Shown: positions 44,788 to 53,876 of the stretch, in pieces | Layout: the number at the start of each line of letters is the position of its first letter | Numbering within the stretch: position 1 is the stretch's first letter | DNA from: Tenacibaculum agarivorans | GTDB taxonomy: Bacteria > Bacteroidota > Bacteroidia > Flavobacteriales > Flavobacteriaceae | DNA: 64,000 nucleotides | Assembly: GCF_001936575.1 (NCBI RefSeq) | Contig: NZ_MSMP01000003.1 | Span: forward strand, 124,001-188,000 | Reading direction: 5' to 3' | Notes under the pieces: generated by a model | The model's input: only the letters and a program-made list of their open reading frames with translations | Told to the model about the DNA's origin: nothing | Database searches by the model: none | Made by a program: the position numbers and the translations under genes

Positions 44788-47700
44788 ATGAAAAAAGTAC
44801 TCATCATATTTTTGAGTATTTTTTTGGGCGCCAATCAGTTTAGTAGTGCTCAAAAAAAACAAAGTAAAAAATCAACGTTAAGTAAAATTAATATTTCAGG
44901 ACTTAAATGGCGTAATGTTGGACCGGCGTTAACTTCAGGTCGTATTTCTGATTTTGTATTTAATCCTAAAAACCCATTTGAATACTATGTAGCTACTGCG
45001 GCAGGTGGGGTTTGGAAAACAGTAAACTCAGGAGTTACTTATGAGCCAATTTTCGATGCTCAAGGATCATATTCTATTGGTTGTGTAACTGTAGATCCTA
45101 ATAATCCGAATGCTATTTGGGTAGGTACTGGTGAAAATAACAATCAACGTTCAGTATCTTATGGAGATGGTATTTATAAATCGTTAGATGGAGGAAAGTC
45201 TTGGCAACATATGGGACTTAAAAACTCTGAACATATCGGAAAAATTATAGTACATCCAGAAAATTCTAATATTGTTTATGTAGCTGCTATCGGACCTTTA
45301 TGGAGTAAAGGCGGAGATAGAGGTTTGTATAAAACAGAAGACGGTGGGAAAACTTGGAAATCTGTCATTAAAGTAGACGAACACACTGGTGTAAATGATG
45401 TGGTTATGGATCCAAGAGATCCTAATGTACTTTACGCATCTACATTACAAAGAAGACGTCATGTATATACGTATGTTGGTGGAGGGCCAGGTTCAGCAAT
45501 GCATAAAAGTGAAGATGGTGGTAAAACTTGGACTAAGATTAACAAGGGATTACCAAATGTAGAATTAGGTCGTATTGGTTTAGCTATCTCTCCAGCAAAT
45601 CCAGAAATTATTTATGCAATTGTAGAAGCTGCGAATAAAAAAGGAGGATTCTTTGCTTCAACCAATAGAGGGGCTAGTTGGGAAAAGCGTAGTTCTCATG
45701 TAACAAGCGGGAACTATTATCAGGAAATTATTGCGGATCCTATAGATGAAAATACGGTATATTCTATGGATACATGGATGTCTGTAACACATAATGGAGG
45801 AAAAAGCTTCCAATTAGTGGGAGAGGATACTAAACATGTTGATAATCATTGTATGTGGATTGATCCCAATAATAACAAACACTGGTTAGTTGGATGTGAT
45901 GGTGGAATATATGAAACATTTGATGCGGCTAAAACTTGGGATTTTAAAAAGAATCTTCCGGTAACACAGTTTTACAAAGTAGCTGTAGATAATGATGCTC
46001 CTTTTTATAATATTTATGGAGGTACTCAAGATAACTTTAGTTTAGGAGGACCATCACGTGTGTTAACTGAACACGGAATTCGTAATTCAGAATGGTTTAT
46101 TACCAATGGAGGTGATGGATTTGAATCTCAAATAGATCCCAATAACCCAAATATTGTGTATGCGCAGTCTCAATATGGTGGACTGGTACGTTTTGACAAA
46201 AAGAGTGGTGAAAAAGTAGGAATTAAACCTAAAGCTAGAAAAGGAGAAAATGCCTATAGATTTAACTGGGATGCTCCTTTAGTAGTAAGTAGACATGTTC
46301 CTGGAAGATTATATTTTTCAGCAAATAAGGTATTTAAATCTGATGATTATGGAAATAGTTGGGAAGTAATTAGTGATGATTTATCACAACAAATAGATCG
46401 AAATGCATTAAAAGTATATGGACGTGTAGTGAGTATAGATGCAGTAATGAAAAATGGTTCTACTTCGTTATTCGGTAGTATAGTTGCTTTTTCTGAATCT
46501 CCATTAAACAAAAATCTATTAGCTGCTGGTACAGATGACGGAGTAATTCACATCTCTGAAGATGGTGGGCAAAACTGGAGAAAAATCAGTAAAATTCCTG
46601 GAGTTCCAAGTCAATCTTATGTCAATAGTGTTTACTTATCTAGACATAATGAAAATGTAATATATGCAGCCTTTAATCATCATAAATATGGTGATTTTAA
46701 ACCGTATATATTCAAATCTATCAATAAAGGAAAGAGCTGGACAGCTATTCAATCGAATCTTCCTGAAAGAGGAAGTATATATGCAATAGAAGAAGATCAC
46801 ATTGATAAAAATCTACTATTTGTTGGTACAGAATTTGGAGCGTTCTTTTCGCCAGATCAAGGATTACATTGGAAACAGTTAAAAAATGGACTACCTACTA
46901 TTGCCGTAAGAGATATTGCTATCCAAGAACGCGAAAATGATTTAATTCTGGGAACATTTGGACGTGGTTTTTATGTTATGGATGATTATTCAGTATTAAG
47001 AAATGTTGAAAATGCTGAGCCTATAGAAAAGGCAAAAATTTATCCAATACGTACTGCATTAATGTGGGAAGAAAGTAGTCCACTTGGTTTACCGGGAAAG
47101 TCTTTTCAAGGAGATAACTTTTTTACTGCTCCAAATTTAGGTCCAGAAGCATTAATTACATATTATTATAACTCAAGTTATACATCTTTAAAAAGTAAAC
47201 GTCAAAAAAAGGATAAAGAACTTGTTAAATCTGATTCAGATACCCCTTATCCAAGTTATAATGCGTTAAAGGCAGAGTCAGAAGATCGTAAAGAAGAATT
47301 AGTATTTACGATTAAAGATGCTGCTGGTACTGTTATTAAAAAACAATTTCAACCAGCTAAAAAAGGAATTCAAAGATTCCATTGGGATTTAAGGTATACT
47401 CCACAAAATCCAATTAATTTAAAGAAACCTGCTTTTTACAATCCGTTTAGAGGAAAAGATGAAGGTACGTTAGTATCTCCAGGTAAATACACTGTGGAAA
47501 TGGCTTTACTAAAAGATGGAAAGTTAAGTATACTAACTGAACCTGTAAACTTTGAAGTAAAAGAACTAAATAATGTAGAAATGCCTGCTAAAAATCGTGC
47601 TGAAAAAGTTGCTTTTCAAAAGGAATTGGCAAAACTTCAGGCAGATATGGGTATTGTAAGAAATTTAATGTCTGAATCTAATAATAAATTGCGTTACATT

Positions 47701-48066
47701 AAAGTAGGTTTAAAACGATCTGAGCAACCTTATGGTGAATTAATGTCAAATGTATTATCAATTGAAAAACAATTGAAAGAAGTACAGTTAGCATTATATG
47801 GGGACCCTATTAAACGTAGGTTAGATATAGATCAACCATTACCTACAGCTAGTCGTTTAGGAGCTATTGGATATGAACAAAAATATTCTACAGCAACACC
47901 TACAAAAACTCATAGAGATAACTATGCTATAGCTAAAGAGGAAATCACAACACTTAAGAAAAAAGTTGAGCAGATATATAATATCGATATTAAAACATTA
48001 GAACAAAAACTTATTAAAGCTGGTGTTCCTTACACGCCTGGAAGAGGGTATGAAAATGAACACTAA
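44788..48066 (+). CDS. Exported VPS10/sortilin-like BNR-repeat protein
   Basis: The 1092-residue protein has a signal peptide (cleavage near FSSAQ). A large beta-propeller built from BNR/Asp-box repeats covers about residues 35-740. Typical units are YKSLDGGKSWQHM, YKTEDGGKTWKSV, HKSEDGGKTWTKI and FKSINKGKSWTAI. The C-terminal 350 residues contain a beta-sandwich (from about 835) and a helical tail. Homologues are called sortilin-like or WD40/YVTN-type exported proteins in Bacteroidota and lack proven enzyme activity. It follows the dienelactone hydrolase gene and ends at a terminator. Confidence 0.82.
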   Translation: MKKVLIIFLSIFLGANQFSSAQKKQSKKSTLSKINISGLKWRNVGPALTSGRISDFVFNPKNPFEYYVATAAGGVWKTVNSGVTYEPIFDAQGSYSIGCVTVDPNNPNAIWVGTGENNNQRSVSYGDGIYKSLDGGKSWQHMGLKNSEHIGKIIVHPENSNIVYVAAIGPLWSKGGDRGLYKTEDGGKTWKSVIKVDEHTGVNDVVMDPRDPNVLYASTLQRRRHVYTYVGGGPGSAMHKSEDGGKTWTKINKGLPNVELGRIGLAISPANPEIIYAIVEAANKKGGFFASTNRGASWEKRSSHVTSGNYYQEIIADPIDENTVYSMDTWMSVTHNGGKSFQLVGEDTKHVDNHCMWIDPNNNKHWLVGCDGGIYETFDAAKTWDFKKNLPVTQFYKVAVDNDAPFYNIYGGTQDNFSLGGPSRVLTEHGIRNSEWFITNGGDGFESQIDPNNPNIVYAQSQYGGLVRFDKKSGEKVGIKPKARKGENAYRFNWDAPLVVSRHVPGRLYFSANKVFKSDDYGNSWEVISDDLSQQIDRNALKVYGRVVSIDAVMKNGSTSLFGSIVAFSESPLNKNLLAAGTDDGVIHISEDGGQNWRKISKIPGVPSQSYVNSVYLSRHNENVIYAAFNHHKYGDFKPYIFKSINKGKSWTAIQSNLPERGSIYAIEEDHIDKNLLFVGTEFGAFFSPDQGLHWKQLKNGLPTIAVRDIAIQERENDLILGTFGRGFYVMDDYSVLRNVENAEPIEKAKIYPIRTALMWEESSPLGLPGKSFQGDNFFTAPNLGPEALITYYYNSSYTSLKSKRQKKDKELVKSDSDTPYPSYNALKAESEDRKEELVFTIKDAAGTVIKKQFQPAKKGIQRFHWDLRYTPQNPINLKKPAFYNPFRGKDEGTLVSPGKYTVEMALLKDGKLSILTEPVNFEVKELNNVEMPAKNRAEKVAFQKELAKLQADMGIVRNLMSESNNKLRYIKVGLKRSEQPYGELMSNVLSIEKQLKEVQLALYGDPIKRRLDIDQPLPTASRLGAIGYEQKYSTATPTKTHRDNYAIAKEEITTLKKKVEQIYNIDIKTLEQKLIKAGVPYTPGRGYENEH

Positions 48067-48090
48067 GGAAACTCAATAATTTTTAATTAA

Positions 48091-48127
48091 ATACGATTAT
48101 CTATCCTGATAATCGTATTTTTTTTGT
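48091..48127 (+). terminator. Terminator of the BNR protein gene
   Basis: An 11-bp perfect stem, atacgattatc with gataatcgtat, closes a six-base loop and ends in a T run. Confidence 0.9.
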
Positions 48128-48165
48128 CAAAACCTTATTTTCGTAAAAATGATTTTATAACAAAC

Positions 48166-49293
48166 ATGTCTAAACTACCCAATACTTCTGCTAGTATATT
48201 TTCAGTAATGTCTCAATTAGCAAACCAACACAATGCAATTAATTTATCACAAGGGTTTCCTAATTTTCCTGTAGATACAAGATTATTACAGATTTCAGAG
48301 CGTTTGTTAACTGAAAATGTTCATCAATATACGCCAATGGCTGGTTTACCTTCTTTGTTAGAAAAAATAGCTCTATTAACTAAAAAACATTATCAAAGAA
48401 CAATTAATACAACCAACGAGTTATTAATTACTACAGGAGCTACGCAAGGAATTTTTACTGCGATTAATACACTTGTTAGTAGTGGAGATGAAGTACTTAT
48501 TTTAGATCCAAGTTATGATAGTTATGAACCTTCTGTATTGGTAGCGGGAGGGAGGCCTGTTCGAATTTCTTTGAATGATGATTATTCTCCAAATTTTAAT
48601 AGAATAGAAGCTGCTATTACAGCAAAAACAAGGTTGATTGTTGTAAATAATCCACACAATCCAACTGGAAAAATTTGGTCAGAAAATGATTTTGAAGCGT
48701 TAGAAACTATAGTAGAAAAACATCCTCAAATACTAATATTAAGTGATGAAGTTTATGAATATATTTCATTTAAACATTCACATATTTCTGTGAATACACG
48801 ACCAAAATTAAGAGAAAGAGCAGTTATAACTTCCTCTTTTGGAAAATCACTGCATGTAACCGGATGGAAAGTTGGTTATTTAATAGCTCCAGAACATTTG
48901 ATGAAAGAGATTAAAAAGATCCATCAATTTCTAGTATTTAGTGTCAATAGCATTTCACAATATGTAATTGCTGAATATTTAGATATAGTTGATTTTGATG
49001 AAATAGCTAAAATGTACGCTCAAAAAAGAACTTTATTTCAGGAAGCTTTGGCAAATAGTCGCTTTGAAGTATTACCTTCAGAAGGTACGTATTTTCAAAT
49101 TGTAAATTATAAAGAAATTAGTGATAAAAATGATTTAGATTTTGCTAAAGAACTCATTACTAAACACGGTGTAGCAGCAATTCCTATTTCTGTATTTTAT
49201 AATGATGGCACTGATAGAAGAATGCTTAGGTTTTGCTTTGCTAAAACTGATGAAACTTTATTAAAAGCTTGTGAAAAATTAGCAGTAATATAA
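48166..49293 (+). CDS. Methionine/kynurenine-type class I aminotransferase
   Basis: The 375-residue fold type I aminotransferase uses PLP. It has INLSQGFPNFPVD at the N-terminus, ITTGATQGIF, NNPHNPTGKIW, LSDEVYEYISF and the PLP Lys in SSFGKSLHVTGWKVGYL. Closest family relationships are with methionine aminotransferase (YbdL) and kynurenine aminotransferase. The ATG at 48166 is chosen because the longer TTG reading frame starts inside the preceding terminator. A TATTTTCG box at about 48137-48144 could be its -7 element. Confidence 0.85.
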   Translation: MSKLPNTSASIFSVMSQLANQHNAINLSQGFPNFPVDTRLLQISERLLTENVHQYTPMAGLPSLLEKIALLTKKHYQRTINTTNELLITTGATQGIFTAINTLVSSGDEVLILDPSYDSYEPSVLVAGGRPVRISLNDDYSPNFNRIEAAITAKTRLIVVNNPHNPTGKIWSENDFEALETIVEKHPQILILSDEVYEYISFKHSHISVNTRPKLRERAVITSSFGKSLHVTGWKVGYLIAPEHLMKEIKKIHQFLVFSVNSISQYVIAEYLDIVDFDEIAKMYAQKRTLFQEALANSRFEVLPSEGTYFQIVNYKEISDKNDLDFAKELITKHGVAAIPISVFYNDGTDRRMLRFCFAKTDETLLKACEKLAVI

Positions 49294-49436
49294 ATTAAAA
49301 CTTTAGGCATTTAATCTCCTTAGTGAATTGTATATACCATTTTCATTTCTAAAAAGTTATTGATTTATATAAATCTATAATGTATATTTACAATTGACCG
49401 CACACCTAAAAAAGCATTACTCTAAAATACAACCGA

Positions 49437-51188
49437 TTGATAATCAAAAAAATAAACTTCAAATACTTTGTTATAATTATATGTAATCTTCTGTTTTTTC
49501 TTTCTAATAAAACAATATATAGTCAACAAAATATTGCAAATCAGATATCTATAATAACTAATGAAGAACGTAATTTTATTTTAAATACCGATACTAATAA
49601 AGTAGAAGATGTACTTTTTGATGTATGGTTAAAAGAACCAAACAAAGTAGTTACCTACAATACACTGTATTTAAAGAGAGGAAAAAATACAAATAACGAA
49701 AACATAAAATATGTTAGTTATTACTATTTAAGTCTTTATTATAAAAATCGGTTATCAAAATTTGAAACTGCTATTTCTTATGCAGATTCTGCATTTACTG
49801 CAGCAAAAAAAGTTGGAATTCCAAGTAAACTGATAAAAGTACTTAACCTAAAAGGAAATTCTGAGTTTCAACGAGGAAGCTACCAAAATGCATTGGAAGT
49901 ATATTTACAAGCTCAAAAAATGGCTAAGGAATTTAACCTTTATGAGGAAGAAATTTATTCGATAGGACATATTGGACATATTAAAAAAGAATTAAAAGAA
50001 TATAAGGAAGGAATTGAATTATATAATGAAATATTGCAGCTATTAACTTTAGAGAAGTATAAAAGTATTAACTCATATAATGGAGCTTACACTAATGCAA
50101 TTAACGTGTTATCAATTTGTCATAGAGAATTAGGAAATACTCAAAAAGCAATTGAATTATGTAAAGAGGGACTATCATTTATTAACAAATTAGATATTAC
50201 TACAACAACTAAAATGGATAAAGCGATGTTATTATCTAATATGGGAAGGGCATACACTTTTCAAGGAGATTATAAGACAGCTTTGAATAATTTATATTTG
50301 GCACAAACAATCTTTTCAAGTGAAAATATAACAAAAAATCATATTTACTTTCATAATCAATTGTTTATTGCTGAAGTGCTTAACAACCAACATCAGTATA
50401 AAGAAGCACTTGTTACACTTGAAGAGACGATTGCACAAGCTAAAGGTGAAATCTATTCGGATATTTTTTTAGACATATGCGACTTGGCTGTTGAATTGAG
50501 TAATAAAATTAAAAACAATGAAAAAGAACTGAATTACAGCAGATTAAGAAATAAGATTAGCGACTCTATACATACTGAAAACATACGTACTAGAAAACTT
50601 TTTAATAAAGAACTTAAAAAAAAGAATCATGAACTATCTTCTGACAATAGTTTACAATCAAAAAGGTTAGGAAGAACAAAAATTATAATCATTGTATTAT
50701 TAATAAGTCTACTGGGGATAGTAATTGTTTATGTATACAACCATTTAAAAAATAAAAAGAAATTTACAGAATTGCTAGATAAAATAGAGCATATAGAGCA
50801 AAACAAATCATCCGCTCAACTTTCCATTTCTGATGAAAAGGCAGCCAAAATATTATTAAAATTAGAAAGTTTAGAGCAGAAAGGATTCTTTCTTCAGAAA
50901 GATTGTAGCTTACATAAAACGGCCACAAAATTGAAGACTAATACCACTTATTTATCTAAAATTATCAACTCCTATAAGCACAAAACATTCAAGGAATACA
51001 TTAATGAAATAAGAATAGCATTTATTTTACATCAAATAAAAGAAAATCCACGCTTCCGCCATTATACTATCAAAGCTATAGCAGAGGAAACGGGATATAA
51101 AAGTATTAATACATTAAATCAAGCTTTTAAAAAACAAACACAATTAAGTCTCTCATATTATATCAAACAATTTAATGTAAAGTCCTAA
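49437..51188 (+). CDS. TPR-containing membrane regulator with AraC-type HTH
   Basis: The 583-residue protein has a signal or anchor segment (about 8-28) and a run of tetratricopeptide repeats (about 75-370; GNSEFQRGSYQNALEVYLQA, NAINVLSICHRELGNTQKAI, NMGRAYTFQGDYKTALNNLY). One membrane helix lies at about 417-438, followed by a coiled coil. A C-terminal AraC-type helix-turn-helix covers about 490-580 (TATKLKTNTTYLSKIINSYK, IKAIAEETGYKSINTLNQAF). Sensor domains outside and a DNA-binding domain inside indicate a one-component regulator. The best start is TTG at 49437, as no ATG lies in frame nearby. The peptide cluster lies 1.1 kb downstream. Confidence 0.82.
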   Translation: MIIKKINFKYFVIIICNLLFFLSNKTIYSQQNIANQISIITNEERNFILNTDTNKVEDVLFDVWLKEPNKVVTYNTLYLKRGKNTNNENIKYVSYYYLSLYYKNRLSKFETAISYADSAFTAAKKVGIPSKLIKVLNLKGNSEFQRGSYQNALEVYLQAQKMAKEFNLYEEEIYSIGHIGHIKKELKEYKEGIELYNEILQLLTLEKYKSINSYNGAYTNAINVLSICHRELGNTQKAIELCKEGLSFINKLDITTTTKMDKAMLLSNMGRAYTFQGDYKTALNNLYLAQTIFSSENITKNHIYFHNQLFIAEVLNNQHQYKEALVTLEETIAQAKGEIYSDIFLDICDLAVELSNKIKNNEKELNYSRLRNKISDSIHTENIRTRKLFNKELKKKNHELSSDNSLQSKRLGRTKIIIIVLLISLLGIVIVYVYNHLKNKKKFTELLDKIEHIEQNKSSAQLSISDEKAAKILLKLESLEQKGFFLQKDCSLHKTATKLKTNTTYLSKIINSYKHKTFKEYINEIRIAFILHQIKENPRFRHYTIKAIAEETGYKSINTLNQAFKKQTQLSLSYYIKQFNVKS

Positions 51189-52028
51189 TTATTTACGGAT
51201 TAATTTTCCCTCTTTAATAGTATTCTTAGCTATAAGTTTGTAATAATAAATCCCAGGATTTAATTGATTATTATAATAAGACAACTGTTTTATATTTTCG
51301 TTTTTAAAGGTTCGAATGTCTTGTAATTCTCCTTTATCATTATAAAGTTCTAAAGAAATAGGAAAACTAAGCTCTTGTTTACTTATGTCAAATAATACGT
51401 TGTCATTAAATGGATTAGGATAAGTATATACATCTTCTAAATTATTAGTTGTTTTTGATACATACTCACAGCCATATCTATCTTTTTCTTTTGAAAAAAT
51501 TACGTTTAAATTCATTTCTTTTTGAGTTCTCAACTTACCCAGACTATTATCTGAATTAAGCTGGTAAACCTTTAAATTATATAAATGTTTACCCGGAGAT
51601 ATAAGGCTTAATCGACCATCAGCATTAGGTGTTATAGTTTCGCTATAATAATCTGTATCTCCAGGATCTAAAGGTCTGATGACAACTCCTCCAACTCCTC
51701 CTTTAATTTGTTCACAAGTAGTAGGATTAACATAATATCCATTGATGTGTTCAATACAAAAGATAAATATGTCTTTTCCCTTTGATATAGTATGACTACT
51801 TTCATTAGATACAAAAAACTCTAATTCAATAGTGCTTAATTGAGAAACAGTATTTGGATCATCTTTGATGTAAAAGGAAAAATTAGGAGTGTTGTTTTCT
51901 AGATGACTATCAGTAATTACAAGTTTAATTTGCTTACGGAAATTTACGCCTGTATGTGCATGTTTAGTTTGAGCATTCACAAAAAAAGTGATTAGTAATA
52001 GCAATAAAAAGCTTTTAATTTTTTTCAT
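51189..52028 (-). CDS. Exported protein with type IX secretion sorting domain
   Basis: The 279-residue protein has a signal peptide (cleavage near FFVNAQ). An all-beta body with a central Pro- and Asp-rich region follows (VIRPLDPGDTDYYSETI). The C-terminal type A sorting domain for the type IX system spans about 205-279: YPNPFNDNVLFDISKQELSF, LSYYNNQLNPGIYYYKLIAK and the final basic GKLIRK. It should be exported and attached to the outer surface. The function of the cargo region is unknown. It abuts the convergent TPR regulator gene end to end with no spacer (51188/51189). Confidence 0.82.
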   Translation of the reverse strand: MKKIKSFLLLLLITFFVNAQTKHAHTGVNFRKQIKLVITDSHLENNTPNFSFYIKDDPNTVSQLSTIELEFFVSNESSHTISKGKDIFIFCIEHINGYYVNPTTCEQIKGGVGGVVIRPLDPGDTDYYSETITPNADGRLSLISPGKHLYNLKVYQLNSDNSLGKLRTQKEMNLNVIFSKEKDRYGCEYVSKTTNNLEDVYTYPNPFNDNVLFDISKQELSFPISLELYNDKGELQDIRTFKNENIKQLSYYNNQLNPGIYYYKLIAKNTIKEGKLIRK

Positions 52029-52304
52029 AATTATAGGTTTATTTGATTGAATTACTAAATGTAAAAAACCTAAAGAAATATTACTAAAACTATACTATCA
52101 ATTTTATAAAATTGAAACTTGTAAAACACACACAAACAACTGTTTTAAAGTTATTTAAGTTCTGTTTTTTGTTTCTGAATCTAACTATTGTTTTTCACTT
52201 TTAATTTTATAAAAATGACTTTCCTTCTTTTTTATAATAGCCGATTTACATATAATTTTAATAACGTATTCTAGTCGACCAGAATCTAAAATCATTTTTT
52301 AACT

Positions 52305-53003
52305 ATGAATTTAAAAATCATGAAAAATATATTTATAAAAGCTGTATTTACATTACTACTATTAACTATTATTAGTTGTCAAAATAACGAAGACGAAATC
52401 ATTCCTGCTGAGAATACCACTACAGAAGAAACACTTATAGATACTGAAAAGCTTATCGAAGAGAATGAATTAAAAAAGGAGAATCTTTCACCAGAGTTAA
52501 AGAACGATATTCTACAAGAAAGAAGTAGTATCAGACGCTTTTGTTCTATTTTTAATCCTATTATTCCTATTGGCTATAGAGTACTTTATTACGAAAACAG
52601 TGTTCCTTGTGATTTTACTACTTTTCCTGCTAATTTGTATTTAGGACTTTATAATACGGCTGTCTGTATACATGATCCTATTATTATTCCTCCATCAACT
52701 ACGCCATTAATTAAAAGAGCAGGATCTGGCTGTGATGATCACTATTGTATCTGGATCTTAGGAAAGAATTTTGATGATAATTCTTATGTAGATGTTCGAA
52801 CTAAAAATGGTTCTGAAATTATTGCAAGCTATAGAGGAGCTGATCGTGTTTTAACCACAAGTGGTGCTGATCAACTAATTACAGTACGATTTAAAACTGA
52901 GTTTGAAAGAAGGGAGTTTGCCACTAGAGGACTACGTATTTGGGTAGTGAATCCTGATCCTAGAAAATGGGCAGATGGTAGACTGATTAAAAGATTTCAA
53001 TAA
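52305..53003 (+). CDS. Lipoprotein with C-terminal IPT-like domain, first gene of the peptide cluster
   Basis: The 232-residue lipoprotein has its lipid Cys in LTIISCQNN (residue 25). A Glu-rich linker follows (about 30-70). The middle region has several Cys (FCSIFNP, VPCDF, AVCIHD, SGCDDHYC). The last 85 residues look like an IPT/TIG immunoglobulin-like domain (YCIWILGKNFDDNSYVDVR, ending LRIWVVNPDP). A Met at 52320 is an alternative start. It lies 27 bp before the first precursor peptide, so it is probably transcribed with the cluster. It could serve in self-protection, peptide binding or delivery; this is a guess from position only. Confidence 0.7.
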   Translation: MNLKIMKNIFIKAVFTLLLLTIISCQNNEDEIIPAENTTTEETLIDTEKLIEENELKKENLSPELKNDILQERSSIRRFCSIFNPIIPIGYRVLYYENSVPCDFTTFPANLYLGLYNTAVCIHDPIIIPPSTTPLIKRAGSGCDDHYCIWILGKNFDDNSYVDVRTKNGSEIIASYRGADRVLTTSGADQLITVRFKTEFERREFATRGLRIWVVNPDPRKWADGRLIKRFQ

Positions 53004-53030
53004 CCTTTTAACTTAAACTTATTTTCATCA

Positions 53031-53150
53031 ATGCACACAAACAAAGAATTCGACATCGAGGTCTTAGAAACTAGACTAGAAATGGCATCATGGTTACAAA
53101 CGAAATGTAATCTAGGAGACCAAGAAGCATGTGAAATGTTAGAAAGGTAA
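53031..53150 (+). CDS. Small precursor-like peptide 1
   Basis: This short gene encodes 39 residues. Leader residues 6-18 (EFDIEVLETRLEM) match those of four following peptides. The variable tail (ASWLQTKCNLGDQEACEMLE) has one Trp (21) and two Cys (26 and 34). Start and stop are unambiguous, and it lies 27 bp after the lipoprotein gene. The leader-plus-variable-core layout is typical of RiPP precursors. An antisense reading frame over this stretch is rejected, because the repeated leader is conserved only in this frame. Confidence 0.8.
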   Translation: MHTNKEFDIEVLETRLEMASWLQTKCNLGDQEACEMLER

Positions 53151-53208
53151 TAATAGTTATTTAGATCTAAATCAAACAATAATAACATAAACATTTAAAA
53201 AAATATAC

Positions 53209-53334
53209 ATGAATAATCATAAAGAGTTTAACATGGAAATATTAGAAGCCAGACTAGAAATGGTTTCATGGTTACAAGCACAATGTAACATAGGAATCGG
53301 AGATGCTTGTGCAGCTTTAAGAGTAGAAAAATAA
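53209..53334 (+). CDS. Small precursor-like peptide 2
   Basis: This gene encodes 41 residues, the longest of the five. The leader EFNMEILEARLEM (6-18) is followed by VSWLQAQCNIGIGDACAALR, with Trp21, Cys26 and Cys34 in the same positions as in peptide 1. It is thus the closest paralogue of peptide 1. The 58-bp gap upstream contains a perfect 14-bp palindrome, ATTTAGATCTAAAT (53159-53172). Confidence 0.8.
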   Translation: MNNHKEFNMEILEARLEMVSWLQAQCNIGIGDACAALRVEK

Positions 53335-53343
53335 TAACATATT

Positions 53344-53451
53344 ATGAATACCAATAGAGAATTTAATATTGAGGAATTAGAAACTAGGCTGGAACTATGT
53401 ACATGGGTTTTCCAAGGACAACAACTGGATTGTGACACTGAGCCTAAATAA
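53344..53451 (+). CDS. Small precursor-like peptide 3
   Basis: This gene encodes 35 residues. The leader EFNIEELETRLEL (6-18) is followed by CTWVFQGQQLDCDTEPK. Cys19 and Trp21 are close together and Cys30 follows, so the order Cys-Trp-Cys differs from peptides 1 and 2. The start lies 9 bp after peptide 2, consistent with a shared transcript. Confidence 0.78.
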   Translation: MNTNREFNIEELETRLELCTWVFQGQQLDCDTEPK

Positions 53452-53520
53452 TAATTCAAACCAAAAGGCGGAAACTGAAAAGCCTATAATAGAGTAAGTA
53501 TATACTAAAATAAAGTAAAA

Positions 53521-53628
53521 ATGAAAAACAACGAATTTAAAATTGAAGAACTAGAAACTCGATTAGAAATGGCTTGTCATTGGCAAAATGGAAGACCAGC
53601 AGATGGTTTTTATTGTGAAAGAGAATAA
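53521..53628 (+). CDS. Small precursor-like peptide 4
   Basis: This gene encodes 35 residues. The leader EFKIEELETRLEM (5-17) is followed by ACHWQNGRPADGFYCERE, with Cys19, Trp21 and Cys32. Its first 36 nucleotides are identical to those of peptide 5 from its second Met, so the two leaders are recent duplicates while the tails differ completely. Confidence 0.78.
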   Translation: MKNNEFKIEELETRLEMACHWQNGRPADGFYCERE

Positions 53629-53676
53629 TGTATAACCATATAACAACGAAAAATAAGTATAACCTTAAATTTTATA

Positions 53677-53787
53677 ATGATGAAAAACAACGAATTTAAA
53701 ATTGAAGAACTAGAATCTAGATTAGAAATGCTAACATGTAGTGGTACTTGGAATAGAATTGATTGTCCACCACAACAACAAGAATAG
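53677..53787 (+). CDS. Small precursor-like peptide 5
   Basis: This gene encodes 36 residues from the first of two adjacent ATG codons (53677 and 53680). The leader EFKIEELESRLEM (6-18) is followed by LTCSGTWNRIDCPPQQQE, with Cys21, Trp25 and Cys30. It is the last precursor before the hairpin and the synthase gene. Confidence 0.78.
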   Translation: MMKNNEFKIEELESRLEMLTCSGTWNRIDCPPQQQE

Positions 53788-53803
53788 GCATAGTGTAAAA
53801 CCC

Positions 53804-53865
53804 AAAAGGTTGTCTAATAAGTGTTAACTACAGTAAGGAACTACACTTTTAGACAGCCTTTTATT
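53804..53865 (+). terminator. Hairpin between the precursor genes and the synthase gene
   Basis: Arms 53804-53824 and 53843-53862 pair along about 20 positions, with one G-U pair and one bulged base. The loop is 18 bases and a T-rich tail follows. It lies 16 bases after the peptide 5 stop and ends 11 bases before the synthase start. It should limit read-through and so make precursor transcripts exceed enzyme transcripts, as in many RiPP operons; this is inferred from structure. Confidence 0.75.
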
Positions 53866-53876
53866 ATAAATGAGTT

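Noticed and set aside
52997..53459. Two minus-strand frames (52997-53194 and 53217-53459) over the small peptide genes
   Set aside because: The repeated leader pattern is conserved in the plus-strand peptide frame, and these antisense frames resemble each other only because they mirror it.
53031..53787. Tandem repeats as a CRISPR array or simple repeat
   Set aside because: Repeat units differ in length and sequence, and the similarity is at the protein level with start and stop codons; there are no equal-length spacers.
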